This document shows, piece by piece, positions 55,335 to 64,000 of a stretch of 64,000 nt of DNA; within the stretch, counting starts at the first letter, position 1; every line of letters begins with the position of its first letter. Below the pieces are notes generated by a model. That model did no database searches and was not told the origin of the DNA. It saw only the letters and a list, made by a program, of their open reading frames with translations. Position numbers and translations under genes: made by a program. The DNA lies in NCBI RefSeq assembly GCF_001423495.1, contig NZ_LMOG01000017.1, positions 124,001-188,000 of the forward strand, given 5' to 3'. Source of the stretch: Xanthomonas sp. Leaf131 (lineage in GTDB: Bacteria > Pseudomonadota > Gammaproteobacteria > Xanthomonadales > Xanthomonadaceae).

Positions 55335-55937
55335 TCAGGGCTGCGAAGGGGGTGTGCGCCACTGGGTGACGCGAATGACGCCGCAGGCCAAACGTGCGCC
55401 GGCATTGCCGCTGGGCTGGCTGCGATAGTCGTCGGCATCGGCATGCACGATCAGCGCCTTGCCGACCACATCGGTGGGCGCGGCATCGCCCAGGGTGATG
55501 CCGGCAACGATCATGTCCAGATGCGCGACGCCTTCGGCGTCGGCGCGCAAGTTGTCCATGTCGCCCGCGTGGTGAGGACTGCTGCCCGCGCGTCCGTGTG
55601 CTGCGCCGGTCGGATTGAAGTGCGCACCGGCACTGCTGGCATCGGCGGCGCTGCAATCGCCGCGTTCGTGCACATGGAAACCGGCCACACCACCGGGGCG
55701 CAGGCCACCGACCGTGCCGGTGACGCGGATGCCCTGCAACGCAGGCACCAGCACCACCCGCCCGCTGACCAGACTGCCCGAGGCCGAGGCCAGCGCCGCT
55801 TCGGCCTGTTGCACCGGACGGGTGGGCACGACACGCGCCACGGGCGGTGGAGGTGTCTTCGGCGGTGGTGGCGTGCTGCTGCAGGCGGCCAGCGCCAGAG
55901 CGGTGAGGGCGAGGACCGTGGACGACCGGTAACGCAT
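55335..55937 (-). CDS. Superoxide dismutase [Cu-Zn], lipoprotein, copy 2
   Basis: 200 residues. Lipobox LAAC, then a Pro-rich linker (STPPPPKTPPPP). All metal ligands are kept: FHVHERGDC, AHFNP, SPHHAGDMDN and LIVHADADDY. The core matches copy 1 strongly, including the end NAGARLACGVI, while N-terminal linker and AALASASGSLVSGRV strands are quite different. It is the upstream gene of the pair; the 46-bp gap to copy 1 suggests one operon. Confidence 0.94.
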   Translation of the reverse strand: MRYRSSTVLALTALALAACSSTPPPPKTPPPPVARVVPTRPVQQAEAALASASGSLVSGRVVLVPALQGIRVTGTVGGLRPGGVAGFHVHERGDCSAADASSAGAHFNPTGAAHGRAGSSPHHAGDMDNLRADAEGVAHLDMIVAGITLGDAAPTDVVGKALIVHADADDYRSQPSGNAGARLACGVIRVTQWRTPPSQP

Positions 55938-56374
55938 CGAGCTGTTCTCCTGATCAGGCTGAAAACCTATGCGGGCGCATGTTCACGTGTCATGAAATGC
56001 GCTTGGCGGCTGATCGGGAGTTTACGGGGTTGGTGTGGAGTGTCGGGTTGTTTTGAGGCGCGGGTCGACGGATGCGCGGTAGCACCGATGTGCGATTGCG
56101 ATAAGCCTGGATCGCGTGCGTTGTTTCCTTCTCCCGCCGGGAGAAGGTGGCGCGTAGCGCCGGATGAGGGTGCGGGCGAAGCACTAGTGACGTTTGGGTG
56201 CGTGTAGGCTTCTCCCCGTACCCTCACCCCAACCCCTCTCCCGGCGGGAGAGGGGCTCAACTCCGCGTGCGGTCTGATGCACGATTGCGGTAAGCCTGTG
56301 CGGTAAGCCTGTATCGCTCACGCGCCGTTCCTTCTTCCAGGGGAGCGGGCTTTTAGCCGGGGCCAGGCGATATA
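55938..56374. repeat. 437-bp intergenic region with CTCTCCC repeat hairpins
   Basis: No gene found. At 56128-56253 are two hairpins, CTTCTCCCGCCGGGAGAAG and CCCCTCTCCCGGCGGGAGAGGGG, joined by GGCGCGTAGCGCCGGATGAGGGT. It is a second copy of the arrangement at 17463-17555. The rest holds nothing I recognise. Confidence 0.7.
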
Positions 56375-57805
56375 TCAGCGGCGTTTGCGGCCTGGGCCGA
56401 GTTTGCGGGTGACGGTGTTGCGGCCTAGGCCGAGCCGGGCGGCGGCTTCTGCGCGGCGGCCCTGGGTGAGTTGCAACGCCGCTTCGAGCAGGGTCTTGTC
56501 GAGCCGTTCGCGGGCTTCGGCGTGCAGGCCTTGCGCGCCCTCGCTCAGGCGTTGCGCGGCCCAGCTGGAGAGCATCTCGTCCCATTGCCCGTCGCTACGA
56601 CCGGCACGTTGGCGACGGCCGCCACGCGCCAGTGCGGCGTCCACGTCGACCACATCGATGATGTCGGCGGTGGCCAAGGCGGCCAGGCGCCAGCACACGT
56701 TTTCCAGTTCGCGCACATTGCCCGGCCAGTCGTAGTGGCGCAGCGCTTCCAGGGCCGCCGACGACAAGCGCTTGGGCAGCATGTCGAGCTTGCGCCCGGC
56801 CATGGCCAGGAAGTTCTCTGCCAATTGCGCGATGTCGCCGCGGCGCTCGCGCAGCGGCGGCAATTGCAGGCGCACCACGTCCAGACGATGCAGCAAATCG
56901 GCACGGAAGCGGCCTTGTTCGACCAGTGCCTCCAGGTCCTGGTGGGTGGCCGCGATCACGCGCACATCGACGCGGATCAGTTCGCGCCCACCGACGCGGA
57001 AGAATTCGTTCTCTGCCAATACGCGCAGCAAGCGTGTCTGCAGCGGCAGCGGCATGTCGCCGATTTCGTCCAGAAACAGCGTGCCGCCATCGGCTTGTTC
57101 GAAGCGGCCGATATGGCGCTTGGTGGCGCCGGTGAAGGCGCCGGTTTCGTGGCCGAACAATTCGCTTTCCAGCAATTCTGCAGGGATGGCGGCGGTGTTG
57201 AGCGCGACGAAGGGTTTGCGCGCGCGTGGCGATTCGTTGTGCAGCGCGCGCGCGACCAGTTCCTTGCCGGTGCCGGTTTCGCCGTTGATCAGCACCGACA
57301 GCGGTGCCTGCGCGAGCCGGCCGATCGCGCGGAACAACGCCTGCATCGCCGGGGTGTCGCCGATCAGTGCGGCCGAGCCTTGGACGATTGGCATGCCGAC
57401 CACCTCGTCGACACCTGCATCGGCATCCGGTAGCGCGCGCGCAGCCAAGGCCACCGCATCGTCCAGATCGAATGGCTTGGACAGAAACTCGTGCGCACCG
57501 CCGCGAAAGGCGCCGGCAGTGCTGGCAACGTCGGTATAGGCCGACATCACGATCACCGGCAATTGCGGATGTTTGGACTTGAGCTTGTCGAGCAGGCTCA
57601 ACCCGTCTTCGCCGGGCATGCGCACGTCGGTAAACAGCAGATCTGGTGTCGGCCGCATGGCCAGTGCCTGCAATGCGGCGGCGGCACTCTCGAAGCCATC
57701 TACCGCATAGCCGGCATCGCGCAAGGCGGTGGACAGCACGAAGCGAACCGAACGGTCGTCGTCGACCACCCAGATATGGTGGGATGCGGCGGCGGCCTCA
57801 GCCAT
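56375..57805 (-). CDS. ntrC: Nitrogen regulation response regulator NtrC (NR-I)
   Basis: 476 residues. A sigma-54 activator: receiver with Asp60 in LLFTDVRMPGEDG, AAA+ domain with GETGTGKE, ELFGHETGAFTGATKRH (canonical GAFTGA) and LFLDEIGDMPL, and the C-terminal HTH GRRAEAAARLGLGRNTVTRKL. Phosphorylated by NtrB, it drives glnA and other nitrogen genes. Overlaps ntrB by 8 bp. Likely targets here include the two palindromes upstream of glnA. Confidence 0.96.
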   Translation of the reverse strand: MAEAAAASHHIWVVDDDRSVRFVLSTALRDAGYAVDGFESAAAALQALAMRPTPDLLFTDVRMPGEDGLSLLDKLKSKHPQLPVIVMSAYTDVASTAGAFRGGAHEFLSKPFDLDDAVALAARALPDADAGVDEVVGMPIVQGSAALIGDTPAMQALFRAIGRLAQAPLSVLINGETGTGKELVARALHNESPRARKPFVALNTAAIPAELLESELFGHETGAFTGATKRHIGRFEQADGGTLFLDEIGDMPLPLQTRLLRVLAENEFFRVGGRELIRVDVRVIAATHQDLEALVEQGRFRADLLHRLDVVRLQLPPLRERRGDIAQLAENFLAMAGRKLDMLPKRLSSAALEALRHYDWPGNVRELENVCWRLAALATADIIDVVDVDAALARGGRRQRAGRSDGQWDEMLSSWAAQRLSEGAQGLHAEARERLDKTLLEAALQLTQGRRAEAAARLGLGRNTVTRKLGPGRKRR

Positions 57806-58853
57806 GCAGATGCTCCTTGTCGTGATCGCCGGCCAACTCGGGCAACAGCAGGGTGAAAACGGTGTGCCCCGGACGCGAGCGGTAGGTCAGCGTGCCGTGG
57901 TGTTCGCGCGAGACCTGCTGGGCCAGCGCCAGGCCCAGCCCGCTACCTTCGGCACGCCCGCTGACCAGCGGCAGGAACAGGTGCTCGGCCAGTTCTTCGG
58001 GCACGCCGCCGCCGTCGTCGATGATCTCCAGCCGCAGCGACATCGCATGCACGCGGTCGCGGATGCGCTGGCCATGTTCGACGCGGGTACGCAGCGTGAC
58101 GCGGGTAGCCCCAGCCTGGAACGCGTTGCGCACCAGGTTCCACACCGCCTGGGTCAGGCGATCGCCATCGCCAAGGATGTCGGGAATGCTGGGGTCGTAA
58201 TCGCGTTGCACCTGCACCGACCAACCGCCCTCGGCTTCGGCCAGACGCAATACCCGCTCGAGCACGACGTGGATGTTGAGGCGGTCGTGGGGGCGTGCCG
58301 GTGTGGGCGAGAGCAGGCGTTCGAGCAAGGTATTGAGGCGTTCGATCTCGGTGCCGATCAACTCGATCAGCTCGCGCTCGTCCTCGTCACGCCCGGCCGA
58401 GCGGCGCGCCAGCAACTGCGCGGCGCCCTTGAGCCCGGCCAGCGGATTACGCAGTTCGTGGGCCAGGCCCTTGAGCGCGGCACTCAACGCATTGGGCAGC
58501 GCATGGGTGGGATCGAGCGCGGGGAATTCGTCGACCGGGTGGGTTTCCAGCAGCCAGCCGCCGTCGTCCAGCCGCGACAGCCAGCCTTCGGCAAAGCGTG
58601 GCGCGTCGTTGGGCAGGCCCAGCGCCAGCCGATGCAGACGCAGCACGTCGCGTTCGTCGTTGAGCAGGAAGCGCGCCAACGCATCGCCCTGCACTTCCAG
58701 CGCGGCCAGCGGTTGATCGACCAGGCGCCGCGCGCTGACCCCGAGCCAGCGCGCGAAGGCCGGGTTGACGCCCAGCACACGGCCCTCGCGGTCGGCCCAC
58801 GCCACCGGGGTGCCCAGGCTGTCCAGCGATGGCATCGAAGAAGAAATCACCAT
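57798..58853 (-). CDS. ntrB: Nitrogen regulation sensor kinase NtrB (NR-II)
   Basis: 351 residues. A soluble, PII-controlled histidine kinase/phosphatase for NtrC. N-terminal PAS domain (about 10-110), phosphoacceptor His132 in LAHELRNPLAGLKGAAQLL, and ATPase domain ending GSGLGLALAQQVSREHHGTL. No membrane span, as expected. First gene of ntrBC, 264 bp downstream of amtB. Confidence 0.95.
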   Translation of the reverse strand: MVISSSMPSLDSLGTPVAWADREGRVLGVNPAFARWLGVSARRLVDQPLAALEVQGDALARFLLNDERDVLRLHRLALGLPNDAPRFAEGWLSRLDDGGWLLETHPVDEFPALDPTHALPNALSAALKGLAHELRNPLAGLKGAAQLLARRSAGRDEDERELIELIGTEIERLNTLLERLLSPTPARPHDRLNIHVVLERVLRLAEAEGGWSVQVQRDYDPSIPDILGDGDRLTQAVWNLVRNAFQAGATRVTLRTRVEHGQRIRDRVHAMSLRLEIIDDGGGVPEELAEHLFLPLVSGRAEGSGLGLALAQQVSREHHGTLTYRSRPGHTVFTLLLPELAGDHDKEHLHG

Positions 58854-59084
58854 TGCACCAATTTAGTGCAAGCAGCATCGGCGTGCGCGGATGTCGCGCC
58901 AGACGAAGCGTGCAGGGAAGAAGTCTGGGCCGGAAAGCGGTGGCGCACACCGATCCAGCGCACATCCGCGCCGACAGTGACAGGCGTGGGGCTGGTCATG
59001 CAGACACCTCGGCAGTTGACCCGCGCCAACCCGCGCTGCGGGGAAAAACGGACCCGGCGGGCACTCCCGGCCGGGTCGTCGTGC

Positions 59085-59110
59085 CACCCGCAGCGGCATG
59101 GCTGCGGGTG
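59085..59110 (-). terminator. Hairpin after amtB
   Basis: A 10-bp perfect stem (CACCCGCAGC / GCTGCGGGTG) with a GGCATG loop, 7 bp beyond the amtB stop. No T run, so it may be an mRNA-stabilising or attenuating structure between glnK-amtB and ntrBC. Confidence 0.55.
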
Positions 59111-59117
59111 TTCATGC

Positions 59118-60560
59118 TCAAGACTCGTATGCGGCTTCGCCGTGCGAGGTGATGTCCAACCCCTCACGCTCGGCTTCTTCGGTGACGCGCAGGCCGAACA
59201 CCAGCTTGGCGACCAGGAAACCCACCACCGAGACCACGCCGATCCACACCAGGGTGATGCCCACGCCCAATGCCTGGATGCCGACCTGATGCACGATGTC
59301 GTAGTCGCCGCCCTTCTGGCCGCCCAGCGAGGCCGCCGAGAACACGCCGGTCAGGAGTGCGCCGATGATGCCGCCCAGGCCATGCACGCCAAACACGTCC
59401 AGGCTGTCGTCGGCACCGAGCAGGCGCTTGAGCCCGGTGACGCCCCACACGCACAGCACGCCAGCGGCAAGACCAATCACGATCGCGCCGAACGGGCCCA
59501 CCGTGCCGCAGGCCGGGGTGATGCCGACCAGGCCGGCGACCATGCCCGAGGCCACACCCAGGGCGGACGACTTGCCCTTGATGATCTTCTCGGTCAACGA
59601 CCAGCCCAGCACCGCCGCAGCAGTCGCCAGCAGGGTGTTGAGGAAGGCCAGCGCCGCACCGGCATTGGCTTCCAGGTTGGAGCCGGCGTTGAAGCCGAAC
59701 CAGCCCACCCACAGCAGCGACGCACCGACGAAGGTCAGGGTCACGTTGTGCGGCTTGATCGCCTCACGTCCCAGGCCGGCACGCTTGCCGACGAAGTAAG
59801 CGCCGACCAGGCCGGCGACGCCAGCATTGATGTGCACCACGGTGCCGCCGGCAAAATCCAGTGCGCCCAGCCCGAACAGATAGCCACCGGTGGCCCAGAC
59901 CATGTGCGCCAGCGGCAGATAGCCGAAGGTGAACCAGATCACCGAGAACAGCAGCACTGCGGCGAACTTGGCGCGTTCGGCGAAGGCACCAACGATCAGC
60001 GCACCGGTGATGCCGGCAAAGGTCGCCTGGAACGCAACGAACACGTATTCCGGCAGGCTGACACCCTTGGTGAAGGTGGCCGCCAGCGTTTCGATGGTCA
60101 CGCCCTTGAGCAAGGCCTTGTCCAGGTTGCCGATCCACGGACCTTCGCCGGAGAACGCCAGGCTGTAGCCGTAGAGCACCCACAGGATGGTCAGCAGCGA
60201 AAACACCACAGCGACCTGGATCAGCACCGACAGTACGTTCTTGGCGCGCACCATGCCGCCGTAGAACAGCGCCAGACCCGGCACCACCATCAGCAATACC
60301 AACAACGTGGAGGTCAGCATCCAGGCGACGTCGCCCTTCTCGACCACGGGTGCGGCTTCGGCGGCCGCCACGGGGGCGGCTTGCGGCTGTGCGGACGGTA
60401 GCGGTTCGGTGGTGACCGGTTCGGTCGGCAACGGGGTGACCTGCGGGGTGGATTGCGCATGCGCGCTACCCATCCCGCCCACCACCAGCGCACTGAACAG
60501 CATCAACATGCAGACGCTGTAGAACCGGGCTTTCCACCCGGCAAAAAGACCTGTCTTCAT
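59118..60560 (-). CDS. amtB: Ammonium transporter
   Basis: 480 residues from ATG 60560 with AGGAGT upstream. An N-terminal signal peptide (ends AHAQ, residue 35) and Pro/Thr-rich segment precede the Amt core of 11 spans: MLTSTLLVLLMVVPGLALFYGGMVR, FTFGYLPLAHMVW, DFAGGTVVHINAG (pore His), and DVFGVHGLGGIIGALLTG (second pore His). The signal-peptide-bearing form is usual in proteobacteria. Directly downstream of glnK (22 bp), as in the classic glnK-amtB pair. Confidence 0.97.
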   Translation of the reverse strand: MKTGLFAGWKARFYSVCMLMLFSALVVGGMGSAHAQSTPQVTPLPTEPVTTEPLPSAQPQAAPVAAAEAAPVVEKGDVAWMLTSTLLVLLMVVPGLALFYGGMVRAKNVLSVLIQVAVVFSLLTILWVLYGYSLAFSGEGPWIGNLDKALLKGVTIETLAATFTKGVSLPEYVFVAFQATFAGITGALIVGAFAERAKFAAVLLFSVIWFTFGYLPLAHMVWATGGYLFGLGALDFAGGTVVHINAGVAGLVGAYFVGKRAGLGREAIKPHNVTLTFVGASLLWVGWFGFNAGSNLEANAGAALAFLNTLLATAAAVLGWSLTEKIIKGKSSALGVASGMVAGLVGITPACGTVGPFGAIVIGLAAGVLCVWGVTGLKRLLGADDSLDVFGVHGLGGIIGALLTGVFSAASLGGQKGGDYDIVHQVGIQALGVGITLVWIGVVSVVGFLVAKLVFGLRVTEEAEREGLDITSHGEAAYES

Positions 60561-60582
60561 AAGGACTCCTGGGGTGGGGGAT

Positions 60583-60975
<393 letters not shown>

Positions 60976-61150
60976 TCATTCACCTGGATGCCAACCCCGG
61001 CATCCGATCGTTCGCGATCGCGCAGACCCCAGCAGATGCCATGCATCCGCCTCGTGGGAGAGGTCAGGCCCGCGCGCCGCGAACTGTGTGCTCTCTCAAT
61101 ACCCCGTCAGGTCAACGGCCTGGGCCGTAAACCTCTCGAACATGGGCGGC

Positions 61151-61184
61151 GATGGCGGAGGTGGGAGGGGGGGCCTCCGCCATC
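61151..61184 (-). terminator. Hairpin after glnA
   Basis: An 11-bp perfect stem (GATGGCGGAGG / CCTCCGCCATC) with a 12-nt G-rich loop, 14 bp beyond the glnA stop. It suggests glnA ends here, so glnK-amtB likely has its own promoter in the 270-bp gap (60928-61197). I found no clear -24/-12 element there. Confidence 0.6.
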
Positions 61185-61197
61185 ACCGCGGTGGAAC

Positions 61198-62607
61198 TCA
61201 GTTGCCGTAGTACAGCTGGTACTCCAGCGGATGCGTTGCAGCACGGAACTTGGTGACTTCCTGCATCTTCAGCGCGATGTAGCCGTCGATGAAGTCGTCG
61301 CTCATCACGCCGCCGGCCTTGAGGAACTCGCGGTCCTTGTCCAGCGCTTCCAGGGCCTGGTCCAGGCTGGAACAGACCTGCGGGATCAGCTTCTCTTCTT
61401 CCGGCGGCAGGTCGTACAGATCCTTGTCGCTGGGCGCGCCCGGGTCGATCTGGTTCTTGATGCCGTCCAGACCGGCCATCATCAGCGCGGTGAAGGTCAG
61501 GTAGCCGGACTGCAACGGATCGGGGAAGCGCATTTCGATGCGGCGCGCCTTGGGGTTGGTGACCCACGGAATGCGGCACGAGGCCGAGCGGTTGCGGGCC
61601 GAATAGGCCAGCATCACCGGCGCTTCGTAGCCCGGGACCAGACGCTTGTAGCTGTTGGTGCCGGAGTTGGCGAAGGCGTTGATCGCACGGGCGTGCTTGA
61701 AGATGCCGCCGATGTACCACAACGCCATCTGCGACAGGCCGCCGTAGCCGTCACCGGAGAACAGGTTGACGCCGCCCTTGGTCAGCGACTGGTGCACGTG
61801 CATGCCCGAGCCGTTGTCGCCCACGATGGGCTTAGGCATGAAGGTCGCGGTCTTGCCGTTGCGGTAGGCGACGTTCTTGATGATGTACTTCATCGTCAGC
61901 AGTTCGTCGGCCTTTTGCACCAGCGAGCTGAACTTGGTGCCGATCTCGCACTGGCCGGCGGTGGCCACCTCGTGGTGGTGCACTTCGGTCTCGATGCCGA
62001 CCTGTTCCAGGGTCTTGATCATTTCCGCACGCAGGTCGTGCAGGGTGTCGGTCGGCGGAACCGGGAAGTAGCCGCCCTTCACGCCGGGGCGATAACCGCT
62101 GTTGCCGCCGTCGTACTTGGCGCCGGTGTTCCAGGCAGCCTCTTCCGAACCGACCTGGAAGAAGGTGTGGCCCATGTCGTTGGCGAAGCGGACCGAATCG
62201 AAGATGAAGAATTCCGGCTCGGGGCCGAAGAACGCCTGGTCGGCAGTGCCGGAGGACTTCAGATAGGCCTCGGCGCGCTTGGCGATGCCGCGCGGGTCGC
62301 GCTCATAGCTCTGCATGGTGGCCGGGTCGAGGATGTCGCAGGTCAGCACGATGGTCGGATCGGCGAAGAACGGATCCAGATAGGCGGTGCCTGCGTCCGG
62401 GAGCAGGACCATGTCCGACTCGTTAATGCCCTTCCAACCCGCGATGGAGCTGCCATCGAACATCTTGCCTTCTTCGAACAACGCCGGCTCGATGATATTG
62501 GCCGGAAAGGTGATGTGCTGCTGTACACCACGCATATCGACGAAGCGCAGGTCGACGAACTCGACCTTGTTGTCCTTGATCAGCTTTTCAACATTTTCCA
62601 CGGACAT
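61198..62607 (-). CDS. glnA: Glutamine synthetase, type I
   Basis: 469 residues from ATG 62607. Makes glutamine from glutamate and ammonia with ATP. Blocks are FDGSSIAGW near residue 50, DPTMQ-region [49 protein letters not shown] and [12 protein letters not shown]. The adenylylation site is Tyr398 in DLYDLPPEE, the target of GlnE. Typical type I-beta length. Its upstream region carries a sigma-54 element and two NtrC-like sites. Confidence 0.98.
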   Translation of the reverse strand: MSVENVEKLIKDNKVEFVDLRFVDMRGVQQHITFPANIIEPALFEEGKMFDGSSIAGWKGINESDMVLLPDAGTAYLDPFFADPTIVLTCDILDPATMQSYERDPRGIAKRAEAYLKSSGTADQAFFGPEPEFFIFDSVRFANDMGHTFFQVGSEEAAWNTGAKYDGGNSGYRPGVKGGYFPVPPTDTLHDLRAEMIKTLEQVGIETEVHHHEVATAGQCEIGTKFSSLVQKADELLTMKYIIKNVAYRNGKTATFMPKPIVGDNGSGMHVHQSLTKGGVNLFSGDGYGGLSQMALWYIGGIFKHARAINAFANSGTNSYKRLVPGYEAPVMLAYSARNRSASCRIPWVTNPKARRIEMRFPDPLQSGYLTFTALMMAGLDGIKNQIDPGAPSDKDLYDLPPEEEKLIPQVCSSLDQALEALDKDREFLKAGGVMSDDFIDGYIALKMQEVTKFRAATHPLEYQLYYGN

Positions 62608-62653
62608 CGGAAGAAACCTCAGGGGAAGTTAAGTGGCTCGTGGGCGGTACTGC

Positions 62654-62669
62654 AGCAGGGACCGTGCCA
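62654..62669 (-). promoter_or_regulatory. Sigma-54 promoter of glnA (-24/-12)
   Basis: On the minus strand, TGGCAC-GGTCC-CTGCT fits the consensus TGGCAC-N5-TTGCW with the invariant GG-N10-GC spacing. Transcription would start near 62642, leaving a short leader before ATG 62607. Confidence 0.8.
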
Positions 62670-62732
62670 AGCGTCAGACTTTCACAAGTCGTTGATTTTG
62701 CTTGCATCGCTTGAGTCCGCTCACGCTCAATT

Positions 62733-62749
62733 AGCACTGAAATGGTGCA
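62733..62749. promoter_or_regulatory. NtrC-like binding site, promoter-proximal
   Basis: AGCACTGAAATGGTGCA resembles the NtrC site of E. coli glnA (TGCACC-N5-GGTGCA type) with two mismatches in one arm. Centre about 98 bp upstream of the predicted start. Confidence 0.65.
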
Positions 62750-62763
62750 AATCAATCGCATGG

Positions 62764-62780
62764 TGCACCGATATGGTGCA
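62764..62780. promoter_or_regulatory. NtrC-like binding site, promoter-distal
   Basis: TGCACC-GATAT-GGTGCA is a perfect match to the palindromic NtrC consensus. Its centre is 31 bp from the proximal site, three helical turns, and about 129 bp from the predicted glnA start. It also lies 51 bp before the uppP ATG. Confidence 0.75.
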
Positions 62781-62830
62781 TGCCGCAATGCACTATCCTG
62801 ACGCCTCCCCCACCGCCGCTCCCCAGTCCG

Positions 62831-63625
62831 ATGTCCGATCTGATTTCCGCCCTGCTGTTGGGCATTCTCGAAGGCCTCACCGAATTCCTGCCGATCTCCA
62901 GTACCGGCCACCTGTTGATCGCCGAACAATGGCTCGGACGCCGTTCTGACTTCTTCAATATCGTCATCCAGGCCGGCGCGATCCTGGCGATCTGCCTGGC
63001 GTTGCGGCAGAAGCTATGGAGCCTGGCCACCGGCCTGGGCGAACGCGACAATCGCGACTACGTGCTCAAGATCGGCGTGGCCTTCCTGGTCACTGCAGTA
63101 GTCGGGCTGATCGTGCGCAAGGCCGGCTGGCAGCTGCCGGAAACCGTACATCCGGTGGCCTGGGCCTTGCTAATCGGCGGGCTGTGGATGCTGGTGGCCG
63201 AGCACTTTGCCGGCAAATTGCCCGAACGCGATGTGGTGACCTGGAAGGTGGCCATCGCGGTCGGTCTGGCACAGGTCGTTGCCGGCGTGTTTCCCGGCAC
63301 CTCGCGCTCGGCCTCGGCGATCTTCCTGGCGATGCTGCTGGGCCTGAGCAAGCGCTCGGCGGCGGCGGATTTCGTGTTCATGGTGGGCATTCCGACCATG
63401 TTCGCGGCCAGTGGCTACGCGCTGCTGGAGATGTACAAGGAAGGCGGCTTCGGCAGCGAGAACTGGGCCGACGTAGCGGTGGCGTTCGTGGCCGCGACCA
63501 TCACCGGGTTTGTAGTGGTGAAGTGGCTGCTTGGCTACATCAAGAAGCACCGCTTCACGGTGTTTGCGGTCTATCGCATCGTGCTGGGCGCCGCCTTGCT
63601 GTTGTGGCTGCCGGCTGCGGCCTGA
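62831..63625 (+). CDS. uppP: Undecaprenyl-diphosphatase
   Basis: 264 residues from ATG 62831. An integral membrane phosphatase that recycles the undecaprenyl lipid carrier for cell-wall synthesis; loss gives bacitracin sensitivity. Motifs are the catalytic GLTEFLPISSTGHLLI near residue 15 and FPGTSRSASAIFLAMLLGLSK near 155, with about 7-8 spans. Divergent from glnA, so the NtrC sites lie in its promoter region too. Confidence 0.96.
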   Translation: MSDLISALLLGILEGLTEFLPISSTGHLLIAEQWLGRRSDFFNIVIQAGAILAICLALRQKLWSLATGLGERDNRDYVLKIGVAFLVTAVVGLIVRKAGWQLPETVHPVAWALLIGGLWMLVAEHFAGKLPERDVVTWKVAIAVGLAQVVAGVFPGTSRSASAIFLAMLLGLSKRSAAADFVFMVGIPTMFAASGYALLEMYKEGGFGSENWADVAVAFVAATITGFVVVKWLLGYIKKHRFTVFAVYRIVLGAALLLWLPAAA

Positions 63626-63761
63626 GAAGGCAATGGCGGTCGCGTGTCGTGCCCGTCCAGGCGGCGCGACATGCAAGCCACGCTGCCAGGCAGTGACGCC
63701 CGTCATTGCCCTGGCCGCGCGCTGGCGGTATCACTGACGTATCGATCACCGGGAGCCGCCC

Positions 63762-64000
63762 ATGCGTGCCGTGTTCTTCGCCCCTGCCCTGCTGGCGGCC
63801 GGTGTGACGGCCTGCGGGTCGAGTTCGCCGCCGGAGTCGCCCGGATCGAGCGCCGACGCTGCCACTGAGTCGGCGGCGATCACCGCGCCTGCTGCCGACA
63901 ACGCACCACTGCGGGCTGCCCTGCAGGCACAGCACTGGCAGTTGCAGCAGGCCAGCGATGCGCACGGTACCGCCTTGCGCAGCCTGTTCGTCGACGGCAC
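63762..64000 (+). CDS. META/HslJ-like lipoprotein, N-terminal part (cut by window edge)
   Basis: 79 complete codons, plus a partial one at the edge, from ATG 63762 (with GGGAG about 8 bp upstream). The signal peptide ends at lipobox VTAC, then a Ser/Ala linker. ALQAQHWQLQQASDAHGTALR has the W-x-L start of META domains, which in HslJ-type proteins are heat-shock linked. The domain is cut, so the call is provisional. Confidence 0.6.
   Translation, partial: MRAVFFAPALLAAGVTACGSSSPPESPGSSADAATESAAITAPAADNAPLRAALQAQHWQLQQASDAHGTALRSLFVDG

Noticed and set aside
57729-60401. An 890-codon open frame on the plus strand across ntrC, ntrB and amtB
   Set aside because: It is the antisense shadow of three certain minus-strand genes in GC-rich DNA. 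Its translation is a His/Gln/Arg-rich composition with no domain.

Overview
The window is a dense, GC-rich gammaproteobacterial chromosome segment. It is almost certainly from Xanthomonas or a very close relative in the Xanthomonadaceae. The clues are an Ax21-family outer-membrane protein, an olefin (ole) cluster whose OleA and OleB active-site residues sit where they do in the X. campestris enzymes, GC-rich intergenic hairpin repeats of a kind I associate with Xanthomonas, and a housekeeping gene order lacking phage or IS genes. I recognise about 61 genes, with one truncated at each end (aceA at base 1, a META/HslJ-like lipoprotein at base 64000). I saw no rRNA, tRNA, CRISPR array, intact IS or prophage.

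Layout. 1-3.4 kb: glyoxylate shunt aceB-aceA with a divergent LysR regulator and a palindromic T-N11-A box between them. 3.6-9 kb: an antiporter, AraC/VOC and TetR/MBL-hydrolase pairs, and lepB. 9.3-14 kb: a tandem pair of equal-length lipoprotein M3 peptidases, each followed by a related hairpin. 14-22.6 kb: isoaspartyl peptidase, acyltransferase, arfB, truC, ubiJ-ubiB, ddl-GNAT. 22.7-33.4 kb: the four olefin-biosynthesis genes oleA, oleB, oleC and oleD, all on the minus strand. Other genes are interspersed: a Fic protein, a YkgJ-like Cys protein, a ToxR/CadC-like TPR regulator just after oleC, and a serine hydrolase. 33.5-38 kb: small exported proteins, trmL, an MFS transporter and two paralogous proteins of unknown function, each built from two copies of one domain. 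38-43 kb: poxB followed by an NtrC-type two-component system. 43-51.4 kb: Ax21, gpsA-secB, a rhodanese protein, a thioesterase, a family-25 glycosyltransferase and the heme genes hemD-hemX-hemY. 51.5-56 kb: thiolase, unknown proteins and two tandem lipoprotein Cu/Zn superoxide dismutases. 56.4-62.6 kb: the complete nitrogen-assimilation block glnA, glnK, amtB, ntrB, ntrC. 62.8-64 kb: uppP and the truncated lipoprotein gene.

How the genes work together. OleA condenses two acyl-CoAs, OleD reduces the beta-keto acid, OleC closes a beta-lactone and OleB decarboxylates it to a long-chain olefin. The nitrogen block is a closed circuit: NtrBC senses nitrogen through PII (GlnK). The glnA upstream region carries a good sigma-54 -24/-12 element and two NtrC-like palindromes at enhancer distance. 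The heme, ubiquinone and secretion genes are ordinary housekeeping. The least understood parts are the interrupted ole locus with its candidate regulator, the two-repeat paralog pair, and the VQVRP-repeat exported protein. All functional calls come from reading protein sequence and motifs; no database search was run.
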